Origin: Pteria penguin | Lineage: Eukaryota > Mollusca > Bivalvia > Pterioida > Pteriidae | Length of the DNA: 64,000 nt | Reading direction: 5' to 3' | Assembly (NCBI GenBank): GCA_035048485.1 | Contig: CM068586.1 | Location: forward strand, 52,442,167 to 52,506,166 | Part shown: positions 35,606 through 45,140 of the stretch, piece by piece | Numbering within the stretch: the stretch's first letter is position 1 | How the letters are laid out: each line of letters begins with the position of its first letter | Translations under genes and position numbers: made by a program | The notes under the pieces: model-generated | Told to the model about the DNA's origin: nothing | Databases searched by the model: none | What the model saw: the letters and a program-made list of their open reading frames with translations, nothing else

Positions 35606-36309
35606 AGAGTGTTATAAACCCTTTAATAATTTGTGATACAAGTGAAATATAGAGTGATTACTTTGAAAATGAACCATGAATGTCGTTTATTTTGATCAAT
35701 TACACACACAATGCACATAATAGTTTTTATTTTTATATTCAAGATGTTTCTGTTTTATGTTCAGACAAAAAAACAATCATATTATTGAAAAAAAAAACTC
35801 ACAATTTCTGATATCAAAATAAATTGTACATGATAGAATATTGACAAAATTTAATAAATCATTTTCAAATATTTTTTCAAAAGTTCTGTATACGTGCATA
35901 ACATACAATATATATCATCTCAAGACATAGATGTATAAAGCTGTACATAGTACAATGATCACAAGGTGGAATATAAACCATAGTTTTGACAGGCATATGA
36001 CCTTGAACCAAAAACATGTTTTATAATTTCACATAGTCACCAAAATAAAAAAAAAATGCGAATATCAAAAATTTACCCCTTTCAACTCCTTCCCTTATAA
36101 TTTTCTCTAGTTACCCCATGGAAACACTTCACCCCTTTTAAATATGTTTTCTACATATATATTTATATATATATATATAAAGCTTCGCATTTTTTTTCAA
36201 AAATCAGACAAAGTAATTTTATCCTTGGTTAAATTACTAAAATTGGTATGAATTTAATGAACAGTTTTTGAAAAAAGATATTTCTACTTTGTCTAATTCT
36301 TATCAGAAC
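35606..36309. other. AT-rich gap, no gene seen
   Basis: Follows the PolB stop. Includes A-rich runs, an (AT)n patch near 36150-36180 and several AATAAA-like motifs on both strands. It is plausibly the shared 3' region of PolB (plus) and the minus-strand genes. Confidence 0.45.
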
Positions 36310-36852
36310 CTAACACCATGGCGGTGGAGCTTTATGAAGAACCCTTTCTGTTTGAGTGGGGAGTTTCTCACCAAAGAACTGAGAATAACAGGAGTAATTC
36401 CGTTGCATAGATTTGAAATATATGTGTTCATGATATTGAATGAACTTTTTAAATTTGTAAAAAGAGTGGTGATACTCTAGGGGGTACATTAAACTTATCA
36501 ATACAAAATCGTACATTTTATTGAAATTGTAGACTCGGAAAGAGTAAATCAAAGATATGAATTTCAATACATGATTGAATATAATACGCCATGGTATAAA
36601 GTGAAAAAAACTTTTTACAGAGATATTAAGATAATCCATTAGTATAATGAAATCTAACAACACATCTTTAGAGGCGGGAAGTTTTTCACGTTTCTTTAGA
36701 CTTTTATTGATAATTTTGAAAGTATCGTAATCCGTGATGTGTGAAAGAGTGATAAAAAAATCTGTTTCTACTAAAAAATTAACAACGGGAGAGAATTTAA
36801 AGAAAAAAGTATTGATTGGAATAGATTTATTTTGAAATGTAAATTGCGCCAT
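36310..36852 (-). CDS. possible BTB/POZ-like Polinton cargo protein
   Basis: 180 residues from the ATG at 36852, which has G at -3 and G at +4. The N-terminal third reads like a divergent BTB/POZ fold: MAQFTFQNKSIPINTFFFKF, then SPVVNFLVE, ITLSHITDYDTFKIINKSL and DVLLDFIILMDYLNI. These correspond to the usual beta-strand, H-x3-L-x6-F, I-x-L-x-D-x4-F and helix-ending A-x-Y-L-x-I positions. The second half is Phe/Tyr/His-rich without a recognised domain. The match is by eye and weak, so an unrelated protein is quite possible. It lies 73 bp downstream of the PC4-like gene on the same strand. BTB proteins recruit Cul3 ligases or dimerise regulators. Confidence 0.4.
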   Translation of the reverse strand: MAQFTFQNKSIPINTFFFKFSPVVNFLVETDFFITLSHITDYDTFKIINKSLKKREKLPASKDVLLDFIILMDYLNISVKSFFHFIPWRIIFNHVLKFISLIYSFRVYNFNKMYDFVLISLMYPLEYHHSFYKFKKFIQYHEHIYFKSMQRNYSCYSQFFGEKLPTQTERVLHKAPPPWC

Positions 36853-36924
36853 CACCTCGAAAAATATGTTTATCTACAATATATTTAATAAATGATATAT
36901 GTCTCGAGATGTTTTACAAAAAAT

Positions 36925-37705
36925 CTACAAAACATCTATGTCATCATCGTCCTTTATCAGTTGTACTTTTCTCTTGCGAGGAGGTGTTATTCGCAACTGT
37001 AAAGGAAAGGGAAAAGAGAACTGTAGGCACTTTAATTTTTTTAAAGACGATAAATTTTATAAAATTGCATTAATTATAGATTGGGTGTAATCAAATTTAA
37101 ACTTACATTGGGAAGTTCTTCTTCCTCCTCCTCTTCAACGTGTCTTCTTTGGGTATGAAACTGTAAAGAAAAAAAAAGTTAATAAGGAAAGAAAGAAAGA
37201 AGATCTATAAAATGAGGAAAAAATAATACACAAAAAACCATGTAGATATGTAAGAAAAAACCTACCAAAGATGGAATAGGTGGCACCTCCCCCTTCCCTG
37301 TCTCCTCCACCTTTTTAATTCCGTCCTCTATTTTGTAGTATATGCGAAAAAGCCCCTCCAGGGCCTCTTTCATTAGAGAAACTTGCTTCCCCTGACGATT
37401 ATCTGGAAATAAAAGTGCAATATTAACTTTCCACACTTATTCATATTTTGTATTATAATTTAAAGAAATAAGGAAATGACTTTAATGACTTTACTATTAC
37501 ATTTTTGTTTGATATCAAGTTTTTTCAAAAATCACATACCTTGCAAATGTACCCAGGCGCGTCCTTGGAAAAAACTGAGTGTACAGCTGTAACTGTAGGC
37601 AGCTGCGTTACCTGCACTTGTAACATATACGCCTTCGGCGGCATATATTTCCTCGTTCCTTTTAGAGACGGTTTCCCTTTTTTTGAAATTTATATTAACT
37701 GACAT
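36925..37705 (-). CDS. spliced PC4-like nuclear protein, Polinton cargo
   Basis: Four exons with GT-AG borders: 37540-37705, 37266-37402, 37107-37160 and 36925-36996. The phases fit and give 142 residues and a stop. The ATG sits in ACCACCATGT, a strong start context. Residues about 41-85 resemble the PC4/p15 single-strand DNA-binding fold: FFQGRAWVHLQ matches the F-x-G-K-x-Y-I-D-I-R strand, and RQGKQVSLMKEALEGLF then IEDGIKKV matches the G-K-x-[IV]-S-L-x3-x-W-x-x-L turn and final helix. The C-terminus has a run of seven glutamates, a PPRKRKV nuclear signal close to the classical SV40 type, and an acidic DDDD tail. It is likely nuclear and nucleic-acid-binding. The gene is invisible to single-frame ORF scans. 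Confidence 0.6.
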
Positions 37706-38890
37706 GGTGGTGTGATGGTGGTAAGCGTTTTATATCACAGTATTGAAGAAAATTACTTTTTATACACCCACCCTCCATGATGAACTCATGTTGACATCAA
37801 AACAAATTTGAAACTTTTATTTTTCATGATGCCAGAGTTCATATTGAGGGTAGTTTTCAGCAGGAAAAGATGTGGATGATGTAAGTTTGGGGTAAGAGTG
37901 TCTGTATGACTACGCAGACTTTAGTTCTGAATCCACTACTGTACATACTAGATAATGGAACAATATGAAACCTGTTTTGGTACATGAACTTGTTTTCAAC
38001 TGCTAAAGTTCATCTTAAGGTTGGTTATTCTCTATAATTGTTGAATTCGATGGGAAGGAGGGTGGGAGGCCTTCTTATCTCAAAATTTCACATTCCTATT
38101 CTAAAGTATCACAATTCAATGCTTTAATTGATGTTTGCAACGTTGACGTCAGGTGTGTCTTCACATATAAGTTTCTATTACATTTTTGAGTAAACAACTT
38201 CTAGGTGAATGTTCTTAAATAAATTGGGATGAGGATTATGCGATAAAAATATATTGAAAAAATTATAACTTCCACCAAGATCTCAACCCTCCCTATGTCC
38301 TGTCACTATATAGCTAAAATATCACTGAATTTAAGTTCACAGTGACGACAAACCCTAATAAACCAAACCTTACCTCTTGTGTGAATATCTATATTGGGTT
38401 AGCGTCTATATTGTGCTATGTTTTGGGTGATTGTCCTTAAAATTTGTATATTGAGTTTAATAAATTTGCTTCAGGATAACGAAATCTAAATAACTATTTA
38501 ATATCGAATTAAAAAAGACTACCCTTTTAAACTCGCTCCCTTATGATCTAGAAATTTGTAAACATAATTACATTTTGGGTTAAATTATTTGTGTAAGGAT
38601 CAAGATTAAATTGAAATTTCAAAATCTCCCTCATTATTGAGTGCAATACCTTTATTCATATCTCAATGTATAATGTATCTTGGGTGGTGTTTTTAGTGTA
38701 CAAATGTTATTTCGGTTGATAAATGACTTATTTCTCTGATTTATACTGTTATTTCGGAGATTATCCGTTATTTTCGGTGATTCTACGCACTCTAAATAAG
38801 ATATGAAACGGGTTCGGGATGTATAATTAAAAACGAAACAGCGGGAATTTACATCAATAGTACAACATAGTACAATACAACAGAGCTAAG
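37706..38890. other. intergenic region between divergent cargo genes
   Basis: Separates the start of the minus-strand PC4-like gene (37705) from the plus-strand glycoprotein gene (38891), so it should hold both promoters. No ORF of interest. A decayed SINE-like patch (TATATAGCTAAAATATCACTG) lies near 38308-38335. Confidence 0.5.
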
Positions 38891-40550
38891 ATGCGCAACC
38901 ACGTTCGTTTAATTGTATTATTAATGTCCTTTAGCGCTGTAACTTGCAGCATTGATCTTAATCGTGTTTGCAACCCAAGTGGTGTGTGCATATGGAAAGG
39001 AAATGATTTATACAGAGGTGGATGTGGGATACAAAATGCACACTTACAGTTCGACAGATTTCTCATGAAGAACGGTGCAGTGTTGGACTTGAGGTGTATC
39101 GATGCTGTGCAGATATCAATCGCATATACAGATGCAAAATCATGTGGATTCATTTTACCACCCGAACACGAAGTACTGATAAATCTTGGAGTGGAAGGCA
39201 ATCTTAATTGTGTTAGTATATGTGGTAACCTTTCGTGTTTGTCAGTTTTTATTTCAAAAGTTACAAATTAATTCAGCTAGACTGATATATTTTTTGATGC
39301 AATACCTTGTGATTGAAAAATGTTTCTAACATTTCTTCTACGATGTGGATTCGAATCTCACCTAGAGCACTGGATCTGGACTGATATGTGAGAGTTTGTT
39401 AGTTAATCACCGCAGGTGGATAGTTCTAGGTGTTACACAGCTTCCTCCACCAGTAAAAAACTAACCTTCACTATATATAGCTGAAATATCGCTGACGCAA
39501 TATAAATCTCCAAAATCAAATCAAATCCAACCATTTTCATTTTATCTATTATTTGTAGAAAATTGGATCTGAACATACTACAAGCATGTCAACAAGACTG
39601 GAGTCCACCTCAAATTCCCCCTCTAAGCAGGTAAAATTCAATTTTAGCATTGCTTATATATATGTTAATGATGTACATTACATATCTCATAAGTACATGG
39701 GTGTATACATACATGTACATGTATCAAATAAATTGAGTTTATGTAAATCTCTAAAATCAAATCAAATCAAATCCAACCATTTTCATTTTATCTATTATTT
39801 GTAGAAAATTGGATCTGACCATACTACAAGCATGTCAACAAGGCCCGAGTCCACCTCAAATTCCCCCTCTAAGCAGGTAAAATTCAATTTTAGCATTGCT
39901 TATATTTAGGTTAATGATGTACATTACATATATCATATGTACTTGGATGTATACATACAAGTACATGTATCAAATAAATTGAGTTTATGTAAATCTCTAA
40001 AATCAAATCAAATCCAACCATTTTCATTTTATCTATTATTTGTAGAAAATTGGATCTGAACATACAACAAGCATGTCAACAGCGCCCGAGTCCACCTCAA
40101 ATTCCCTCTCTAAGCAGGTAAAATTCAATTTTAGCATTGCTTATATTTAGGTTAATGATGTACATTACATATATCATATGTACATGGATGTATACATACA
40201 AGTACATGTATCAAATAAATTTTTTTTTTTTTTTTAATATGTCTGATAATTTTCATCTCATCTAATTTTTGTAGAAAATAGGATCTGAACAAACTAAGGA
40301 TGACACAGTACAGTTATTGATGAGTAAATATAATTCTTTACTTCTTTACTTGATATTATTTGTAATTATATTTTCTATGCTATCTATATTTTATGTGTTT
40401 ATATTGATAATATTATACAAACGGCTAAAGAAGAAAATTATTCAGAATGATACAAGCATTTATTCCGGAACACCTATGTCATTTATGGATTCTGCAGAAT
40501 ACCTCGCGCCAATAGCAAATGAAGTAATCTATGATGACGTCGCCATATAA
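38891..40550 (+). CDS. predicted type I membrane glycoprotein with tandem stalk exons, Polinton cargo
   Basis: Model: exon 1 38891-39211 (donor GTTAGT), exons 2-4 39559-39630, 39805-39876 and 40046-40117, exon 5 40275-40550; all joins are phase 0, 270 residues. Residues 1-18 form a signal peptide (hydrophobic core LIVLLMSFSAV). The ectodomain has Cys at 19, 27, 33, 45, 69, 85 and 107, with no family I know. Exons 2-4 are 72-bp duplicates, each encoding a Ser/Thr-rich stalk (KIGSEHTTSMST, ESTSNSPSKQ). Exon 5 starts KIGSEQTKDDTVQ, then a long hydrophobic membrane span, basic YKRLKKK, and a tail with Tyr motifs (AEYLAP, VIYDDVAI). The exon 1 donor is the least certain border. Topology suggests a surface or envelope protein; mucin-like O-glycosylation of the stalk is inferred. 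Confidence 0.6.
39325..39535. mobile_element. decayed SINE inside the Polinton glycoprotein intron
   Basis: Contains a B-box-like GGATTCGAATCTC, a body with CAGCTTCCTCCACCAGTAAA, then TATATAGCTGAAATATCGCTGAC and a CAAAATCAAATCAAATCC tail. This matches the layout of the SINE at 16576-16725. The tail lies just upstream of the first stalk exon, and part of it is carried along in each exon duplication. Confidence 0.6.
39506..40227 (+). repeat. three tandem copies of an exon-plus-intron unit (241-246 bp)
   Basis: Exon starts are at 39559, 39805 and 40046, spaced by 246 and 241 bp. Each unit has the 72-bp exon, a GTAAAATTCAATTTTAGC donor side, GTTAATGATGTACATTACAT, and the CAACCATTTTCATTTTATCT acceptor side. 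A fourth, diverged acceptor and exon head (AAAATAGGATCTGAACAAAC) begins exon 5. Copies differ by a few bases only, so the expansion is recent. Confidence 0.93.
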
Positions 40551-40585
40551 ATTTTTCTCCGTGTTTATTTTTTTTTCTTTTACAG

Positions 40586-40707
40586 TTTTCTTTGCTTGTA
40601 TATCAAGCTTTTCAACTGGAACTACTATACTTTTTCTTATAAAGTATTGTATTAGCAAAAGAAGAAAAAATAGTATTAATTCACAATATTCCCACAATGA
40701 GCTGTAG
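40586..40707 (+). CDS. candidate alternative terminal exon 1 (membrane anchor, short tail)
   Basis: Preceded by a strong acceptor (TTTTTTTCTTTTACAG). In phase 1 it is open to a TAG at 40705 and encodes FFACISSFSTGTTILFLIKY, then a basic stop-transfer KRRKNS and a short tail ending HNEL. Exon 5 of the glycoprotein gene has an internal donor at 40324 (ATGA|GTAAAT), before its own membrane span, that ends in phase 1 and would join here in frame. An alternative anchor isoform is inferred. Confidence 0.45.
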
Positions 40708-40809
40708 TGAGTCACATGATTATTCTAATAATCTCATAGTATATAGATGTATTTTGTGCTTCATGCTTTATAGCTGTATAGTATTTCTTATTAACTAATA
40801 TGCTTTCAG

Positions 40810-40997
40810 TAATATCCATCATCACTGCTTCACTAACAGTCATCAGTATTATTATTGCTATTGCGGTATTTGTAAAACATGTTTTGAAAAAGAGAGGAGT
40901 AAGGAAACAAGCTTTACCTGATAGAGTGAGAAATATGAGGAAGAAATTTGATCATCTTTTCGAAATTACAGAAAATATCGAGAATACTGAATTTTAG
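40810..40997 (+). CDS. candidate alternative terminal exon 2 (membrane anchor, basic tail)
   Basis: The acceptor ATGCTTTCAG follows a good branch-point context (TTAACTAAT). In phase 1 it encodes ISIITASLTVISIIIAIAVF, then VKHVLKKRGVRKQ and a charged tail ending NIENTEF. It could join the phase-1 donor at 40324. An ATG at 40800 also opens the same frame, so a separate small membrane protein is the alternative. Confidence 0.45.
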
Positions 40998-41209
40998 GTG
41001 TTTATGACCCTATGTCTGAATATAATTATATTCTTTTGTTCTTTCAAAAGTCATTCAATCCTTTTGTTTCATTGGGTTGTTGTCACATCTCAAATTTATT
41101 GTACGTGACAATGATATATCTTATTAAAGTATTGATTTATGACACATAAAACTTATTAGTATATTCATCTAATTATTGTATTTACATGATCCCCATCTAT
41201 TTTTCACAG

Positions 41210-41433
41210 GTTTGGCTGCATTGGCAATGGCTTTTGTGAATTACATAGAAAATTTATTAACTCTTTTTCAAAACTTCATTTTAAAACTTAAAAAAATAAT
41301 CAGGGAATTAAAATTATGCATGAAAAAACTAGTGACACTTATTAAAAGAAATATCTACACTGAATCAGTAAATATACCAAGGAGGTCAAACAGAATTCGA
41401 GTCCCACCTAGAAGATATGGTTATGAAAATTAA
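41210..41433 (+). CDS. candidate alternative terminal exon 3 (hydrophobic/amphipathic, basic tail)
   Basis: The acceptor TATTTTTCACAG is good. In phase 1 it encodes LAALAMAFVNYIENLLTLFQ, then FILKLKKIIRELK and a very basic C-terminus (RRSNRIRVPPRRYGYEN). It has no in-frame ATG near its start, which argues that it is an exon rather than a free gene. The first segment is less clearly membrane-spanning than in the two exons upstream. Confidence 0.4.
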
Positions 41434-42590
41434 ATTTCTAACTCAAACTTCTGATGTAATCATTTAAAGAGTCTGTATAATAAACTTAGTAAACATTTTA
41501 TGCATTATCCTAACAATCATTTCCTTGCATACTTATTTAGAACATCATGCCTGACATCTATGTATTTAGTATTAGATTGCTGCTAGAAATATATGTAGTA
41601 ATACAAGTATTGTCCACACAGTAAATATTAATAATTATAAGAAGCTTATTATCTCAAGAGTTTGAGTCATTTGTTATGCTTGCATGTTTTGATTATAGCT
41701 TTTTCCTTTTAGGATCAAATAGATCATGTATTAGTTTTAAATTACATAATTTGTTTAATACTATATTCGTTTTCTGATAAGCTTTCTTAATGTAGATGTT
41801 TTAAACAGTCATGTTGTTCTTTGTTGTTGGTGTTTTTTTTGTTTTTTTTTTGTTTTTTTTTTTTTATGAACAATGATACACAAGTGATGAGTTTACCACA
41901 AAGTTATGGTATAGATATACCAATCTTGATTTGTTATTGTTTTTGATATTATCAATATATCTTTTATTGTTTTATTATTTTATATGGTTTTGTTATGATT
42001 GTGAAGATTTTTCCACAATACTTTACATGTATATATTTATATATCATACAAGTGTATTATTGATTTATATTATTTTAACTTTAGTTTTTGTTCTCCATAC
42101 TTGTTTGTACATCTGTGTTAAACGAAAAGTTAATTTTACCTTTCTAGTTTATATATTCTTCCTCAAATTGAACAATGATTTTGGTTGAATTGTGGCAAGT
42201 GCACTTGTGAAATAAATTAATTTGTTGTTTTATTCTTCTGTGTCTCTTTTTTATTTTCTCTTAACCATTAAAAAATTAAAGAGATCTGAAGTAAATATGT
42301 GGTATAGTTTCTGTACACCTACCAGTATTTATGTCTATTGCACCACAAAACGAGTCATGCTACTTGTCAGAAAAAACATTCTATAGAATATGAAAGAAAT
42401 ACCTGCTGAGATGAAAATTGATGGTCTATAACTATGACATTACACATTACCCAGGACCATACACTATAAAGGTGATTACCCTGGAGACCTTTGAACATGG
42501 ATGTATATATAACTCATTGAATGGAAGGTGTAATTGGACATGGTATTATGTGTCATTTCAATACTGTGAAATGTGTGTCACCTAACACAT
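41434..42590. other. AT-rich region before the right terminal repeat
   Basis: No recognised gene. T-rich runs lie at 41830-41866. An open frame at 41931-42188 is almost wholly Leu/Ile/Phe/Tyr and may be compositional; it lacks a clear acceptor or a strong start. Confidence 0.45.
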
Positions 42591-43138
42591 TAGCTTATTC
42601 ATAAAGAAATGTACACATAAAGGTGTGATCTAAGATGGTAATATGATTCACTCACATTACATGAGCTATCAATTACTATGATGTGGGATGGTCTTAAATT
42701 AAAATGAGTTTGGTGCCATCCTATATAAACTTATAGGAACTATCAAGTTCATTAACATATTTGTATACAAGTCTATTGAGAAAGGGGTGTAGTCTAACTT
42801 TATAATGAGTTTGGTGCCATCCTATATAAACTTATAGGAGCTATCAAGTTCATTAACATATTTGTATGGAAGTATATGAAGAAAGGGGTGTAGTTTAATT
42901 CTATAATGAGTTTTGAGCCATCCTATATAAACTAATAGGAGCCATCATATTCATTTACATATTTGTATGTAAGTCTATGAAGAAGGGGGTGTGGTTTAAT
43001 ATCAAATGTGTGTTGTGCCATTCTATATAAACACATAGGAACCATCATACTCATTTACATATTTGTATGAAAGTCAATGGAGGAAAGGGGTGTGGCTTAA
43101 TATTAAAACTGTGCTAGAATCAGCATTTTATTACTACT
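42591..43138 (-). repeat. Polinton right terminal inverted repeat
   Basis: Inverted copy of 24983-25529, with the same four units of about 101 bp (seen here as AAAGGGGTGTAG or AAAGGGGTGTGG and TGAGTTTGGTGCCATCC blocks). The copy is colinear, with scattered substitutions and no large indels. Confidence 0.93.
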
Positions 43139-43144
43139 CGGATA

Positions 43145-44175
43145 TAATATAATTTTCAGCTTTTAAGTCCTATTAACTTGAAACAGGGTTGCTTTAACTT
43201 CACAAAAACAACCTGCAGAGGTGTCGGCAACATTTTCCATGCATTGATAACGGGATATATGCCAATTTTACAATAAAAGTGTAAAACCTTGCAGAATTTC
43301 CTTGTTGTTGTGTTTCGTCTTTTGTCTTTAGGGTGGGGATGGTGTTAAACTGAAAAATCAGTCTAGATTTACGACTGGTTAAATATCTTTGATACAATGA
43401 GTAAAGCTGTCGTTGGGGAAAAAAGACACTTCCTGACTTCCTTATAGAGAATATGGAATTTCTGTTTTGGTTAGCGAATGAAACTGAAAGACAATTTGAA
43501 GTCGGAAATACTGTCTATAAAACATGGCAAACTGTACCATCAATCTGATAGGTTGTTTATGCACGTGCAGTATGCTCCATCGGAAACACCGAATCGGTTC
43601 TTATACTACATGTACATGTACATGACGGTATAACCACTCCAACGCTCAAAACCCATGCGGTGTGCCGGATGAAGCACCCCATCTCCCCAAGAAAAAAAAA
43701 CTTGTACTTATTAGACATGTAAAAATGTGATACGTCACAAAAAGTGGGAGGGGGAAGGTTACGAGTGCTCACTTTCACATTTTCAAAAGTTGGGAAAACA
43801 AGTGGGTTTGTAATCAACCACACTTTTTGGAGTATAATGATATTCACATATAAGCAGAGATTTTTGCTAGAAATTTACAAGAAAATGTCAAAATCTTGTA
43901 TATATACATAGGCGGATCTAGAAATTTTTGAAAGGTGGGGGGAGGGGGTTGGTTTGTTGCAGTCTCCCATGACTAATGACTATTCTGTCTGGAAAAGGGG
44001 GGGGGGTTGCAGCCTTTAAAATGGTCGAAAATGACCTTTTTTAAGTAAAATTTTCCGACCAAAGGCGTAGATATATACGTTTCTGATCTTGTTATGCGTA
44101 TTTTTAATCTGTTTATTTGTAAATTTATTCGTGTGTGCACGTGTGTGCGTGCGTGCGTGCGTGCGTGTTTGTGCG

Positions 44176-44234
<59 letters not shown>

Positions 44235-45131
44235 ATAGGTTTTATATTGTTTTCTTTCTTTTTTCAATTAAGGATTGCAAGTTTCGCCCTTCCTCTTTTA
44301 CAGACTCTTTTTCAATGATTAAAGATGCACCAGTCATTGATGGTTTGATTACTATTATTATTTTTTCAATGGACTTTTAGGATATTTCCCATTTTTTGTC
44401 TGTCCTTATAATGGAAAAGAATTTACACTGCATTGACTTGAATATCTAGATACATCATACCCGTGTCTCACTGTCAGACACAATAACATTTTTTATTTCA
44501 AATTCCGCGCGCTGAAACACATGAACGATAACTCTTCATATACCGGATACAGTAGAGGGCGCTGCAGTTTTAACCATCGAACAAGAACCAAGCGAAAAAG
44601 TCGCAGCGAAAGATTCGCTCAAATAAAGCCTCAAACGGCTTTTGATCAGCGAGTGAATAGCCGATTTGAACTAAAATATGTTTCCAATTACTCCAGGTAT
44701 TATTAGAATAGAATATAAATGTGCCGTTTGATTAATATACACTTTGTTATAAAGGTGGTTTTCTGACCGCCATGTTTATGTTGAAACCTTGTCGTGATCG
44801 GGCTGTATGGCCGGAATGTCGCTTTAGTAGACGCTTCTGCTTCATATTGGATTATTTTCCTTTATTGAAACGGAGTTTTCTGATCTGGAGGATTTTGTAT
44901 ACTTTTTATATTCTAACTGCTGATGAGACAAACGTTAATATTGTGAGAAAAAAAGGGGGTGGATTAGGAAGGCATGGTCAAACACTCCGCTTCAAGACAA
45001 AAATGGGCTGGATTAAAAGGATAAGGGATTGTTTGATTTGTAGGTTTTGTTCTGTGTCATCAAAGTTTTAAAGATAAATTTGTAGTGTTTATTTATTAAT
45101 ATCTGGACTATGGTATGGTAGTTTCAGCGTT
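43145..45131. other. no supported gene between Polinton and MULE
   Basis: Contains a G-rich patch near 43935-44010 and the (GT)n microsatellite at 44129-44232. ORFs at 44521-44706 and 44772-45071 start with acceptable contexts, and the first could end at a CAG|GTATTA donor, but neither encodes anything recognisable. I do not call them. Confidence 0.45.
44129..44232. repeat. (GT)n/(GCGT)n microsatellite
   Basis: A GTGTGCGTGCGTGCGTGCGT stretch followed by a pure GT run of more than 50 bases. It produces long Cys/Val or Thr/His shadow ORFs on both strands. Confidence 0.97.
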
Positions 45132-45140
45132 TATTCATGT

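Larger units (their letters stand above)
24983..43138. mobile_element. Polinton/Maverick element, complete, 18,156 bp
   Basis: Seen: termini AGTAGTAATAAAATGC (left) and its inverse GCATTTTATTACTACT (right), flanked by a perfect 6-bp duplication CGGATA at 24977-24982 and 43139-43144. The AG start and 6-bp duplication are hallmarks of Polintons. Terminal inverted repeats of about 547 bp differ by only some fifteen substitutions by eye, which points to a fairly recent insertion. Inside are integrase, protein-primed PolB, major capsid, adenain-like protease and packaging ATPase, the standard Polinton core. All five are open through their catalytic motifs; the minor-capsid-like ORF is frameshifted. 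The right third (35.6-42.6 kb) carries genes that are not part of the core set. The insertion lies 2.5 kb upstream of STAM. Confidence 0.97.

Noticed and set aside
40479..40715. Minus-strand hydrophobic ORF opposite the glycoprotein terminal exons
   Set aside because: Shadow of the AT-rich membrane-span coding sequence on the other strand.
44016..44380. Long Thr/His or Cys/Val ORFs on both strands
   Set aside because: Produced entirely by the GT/GCGT microsatellite.
44521..45071. Two ORFs that could be first exons of the right-hand gene
   Set aside because: The start contexts and one CAG|GTATTA donor are suggestive, but the peptides have no recognised feature and nothing shows they join the microexons.
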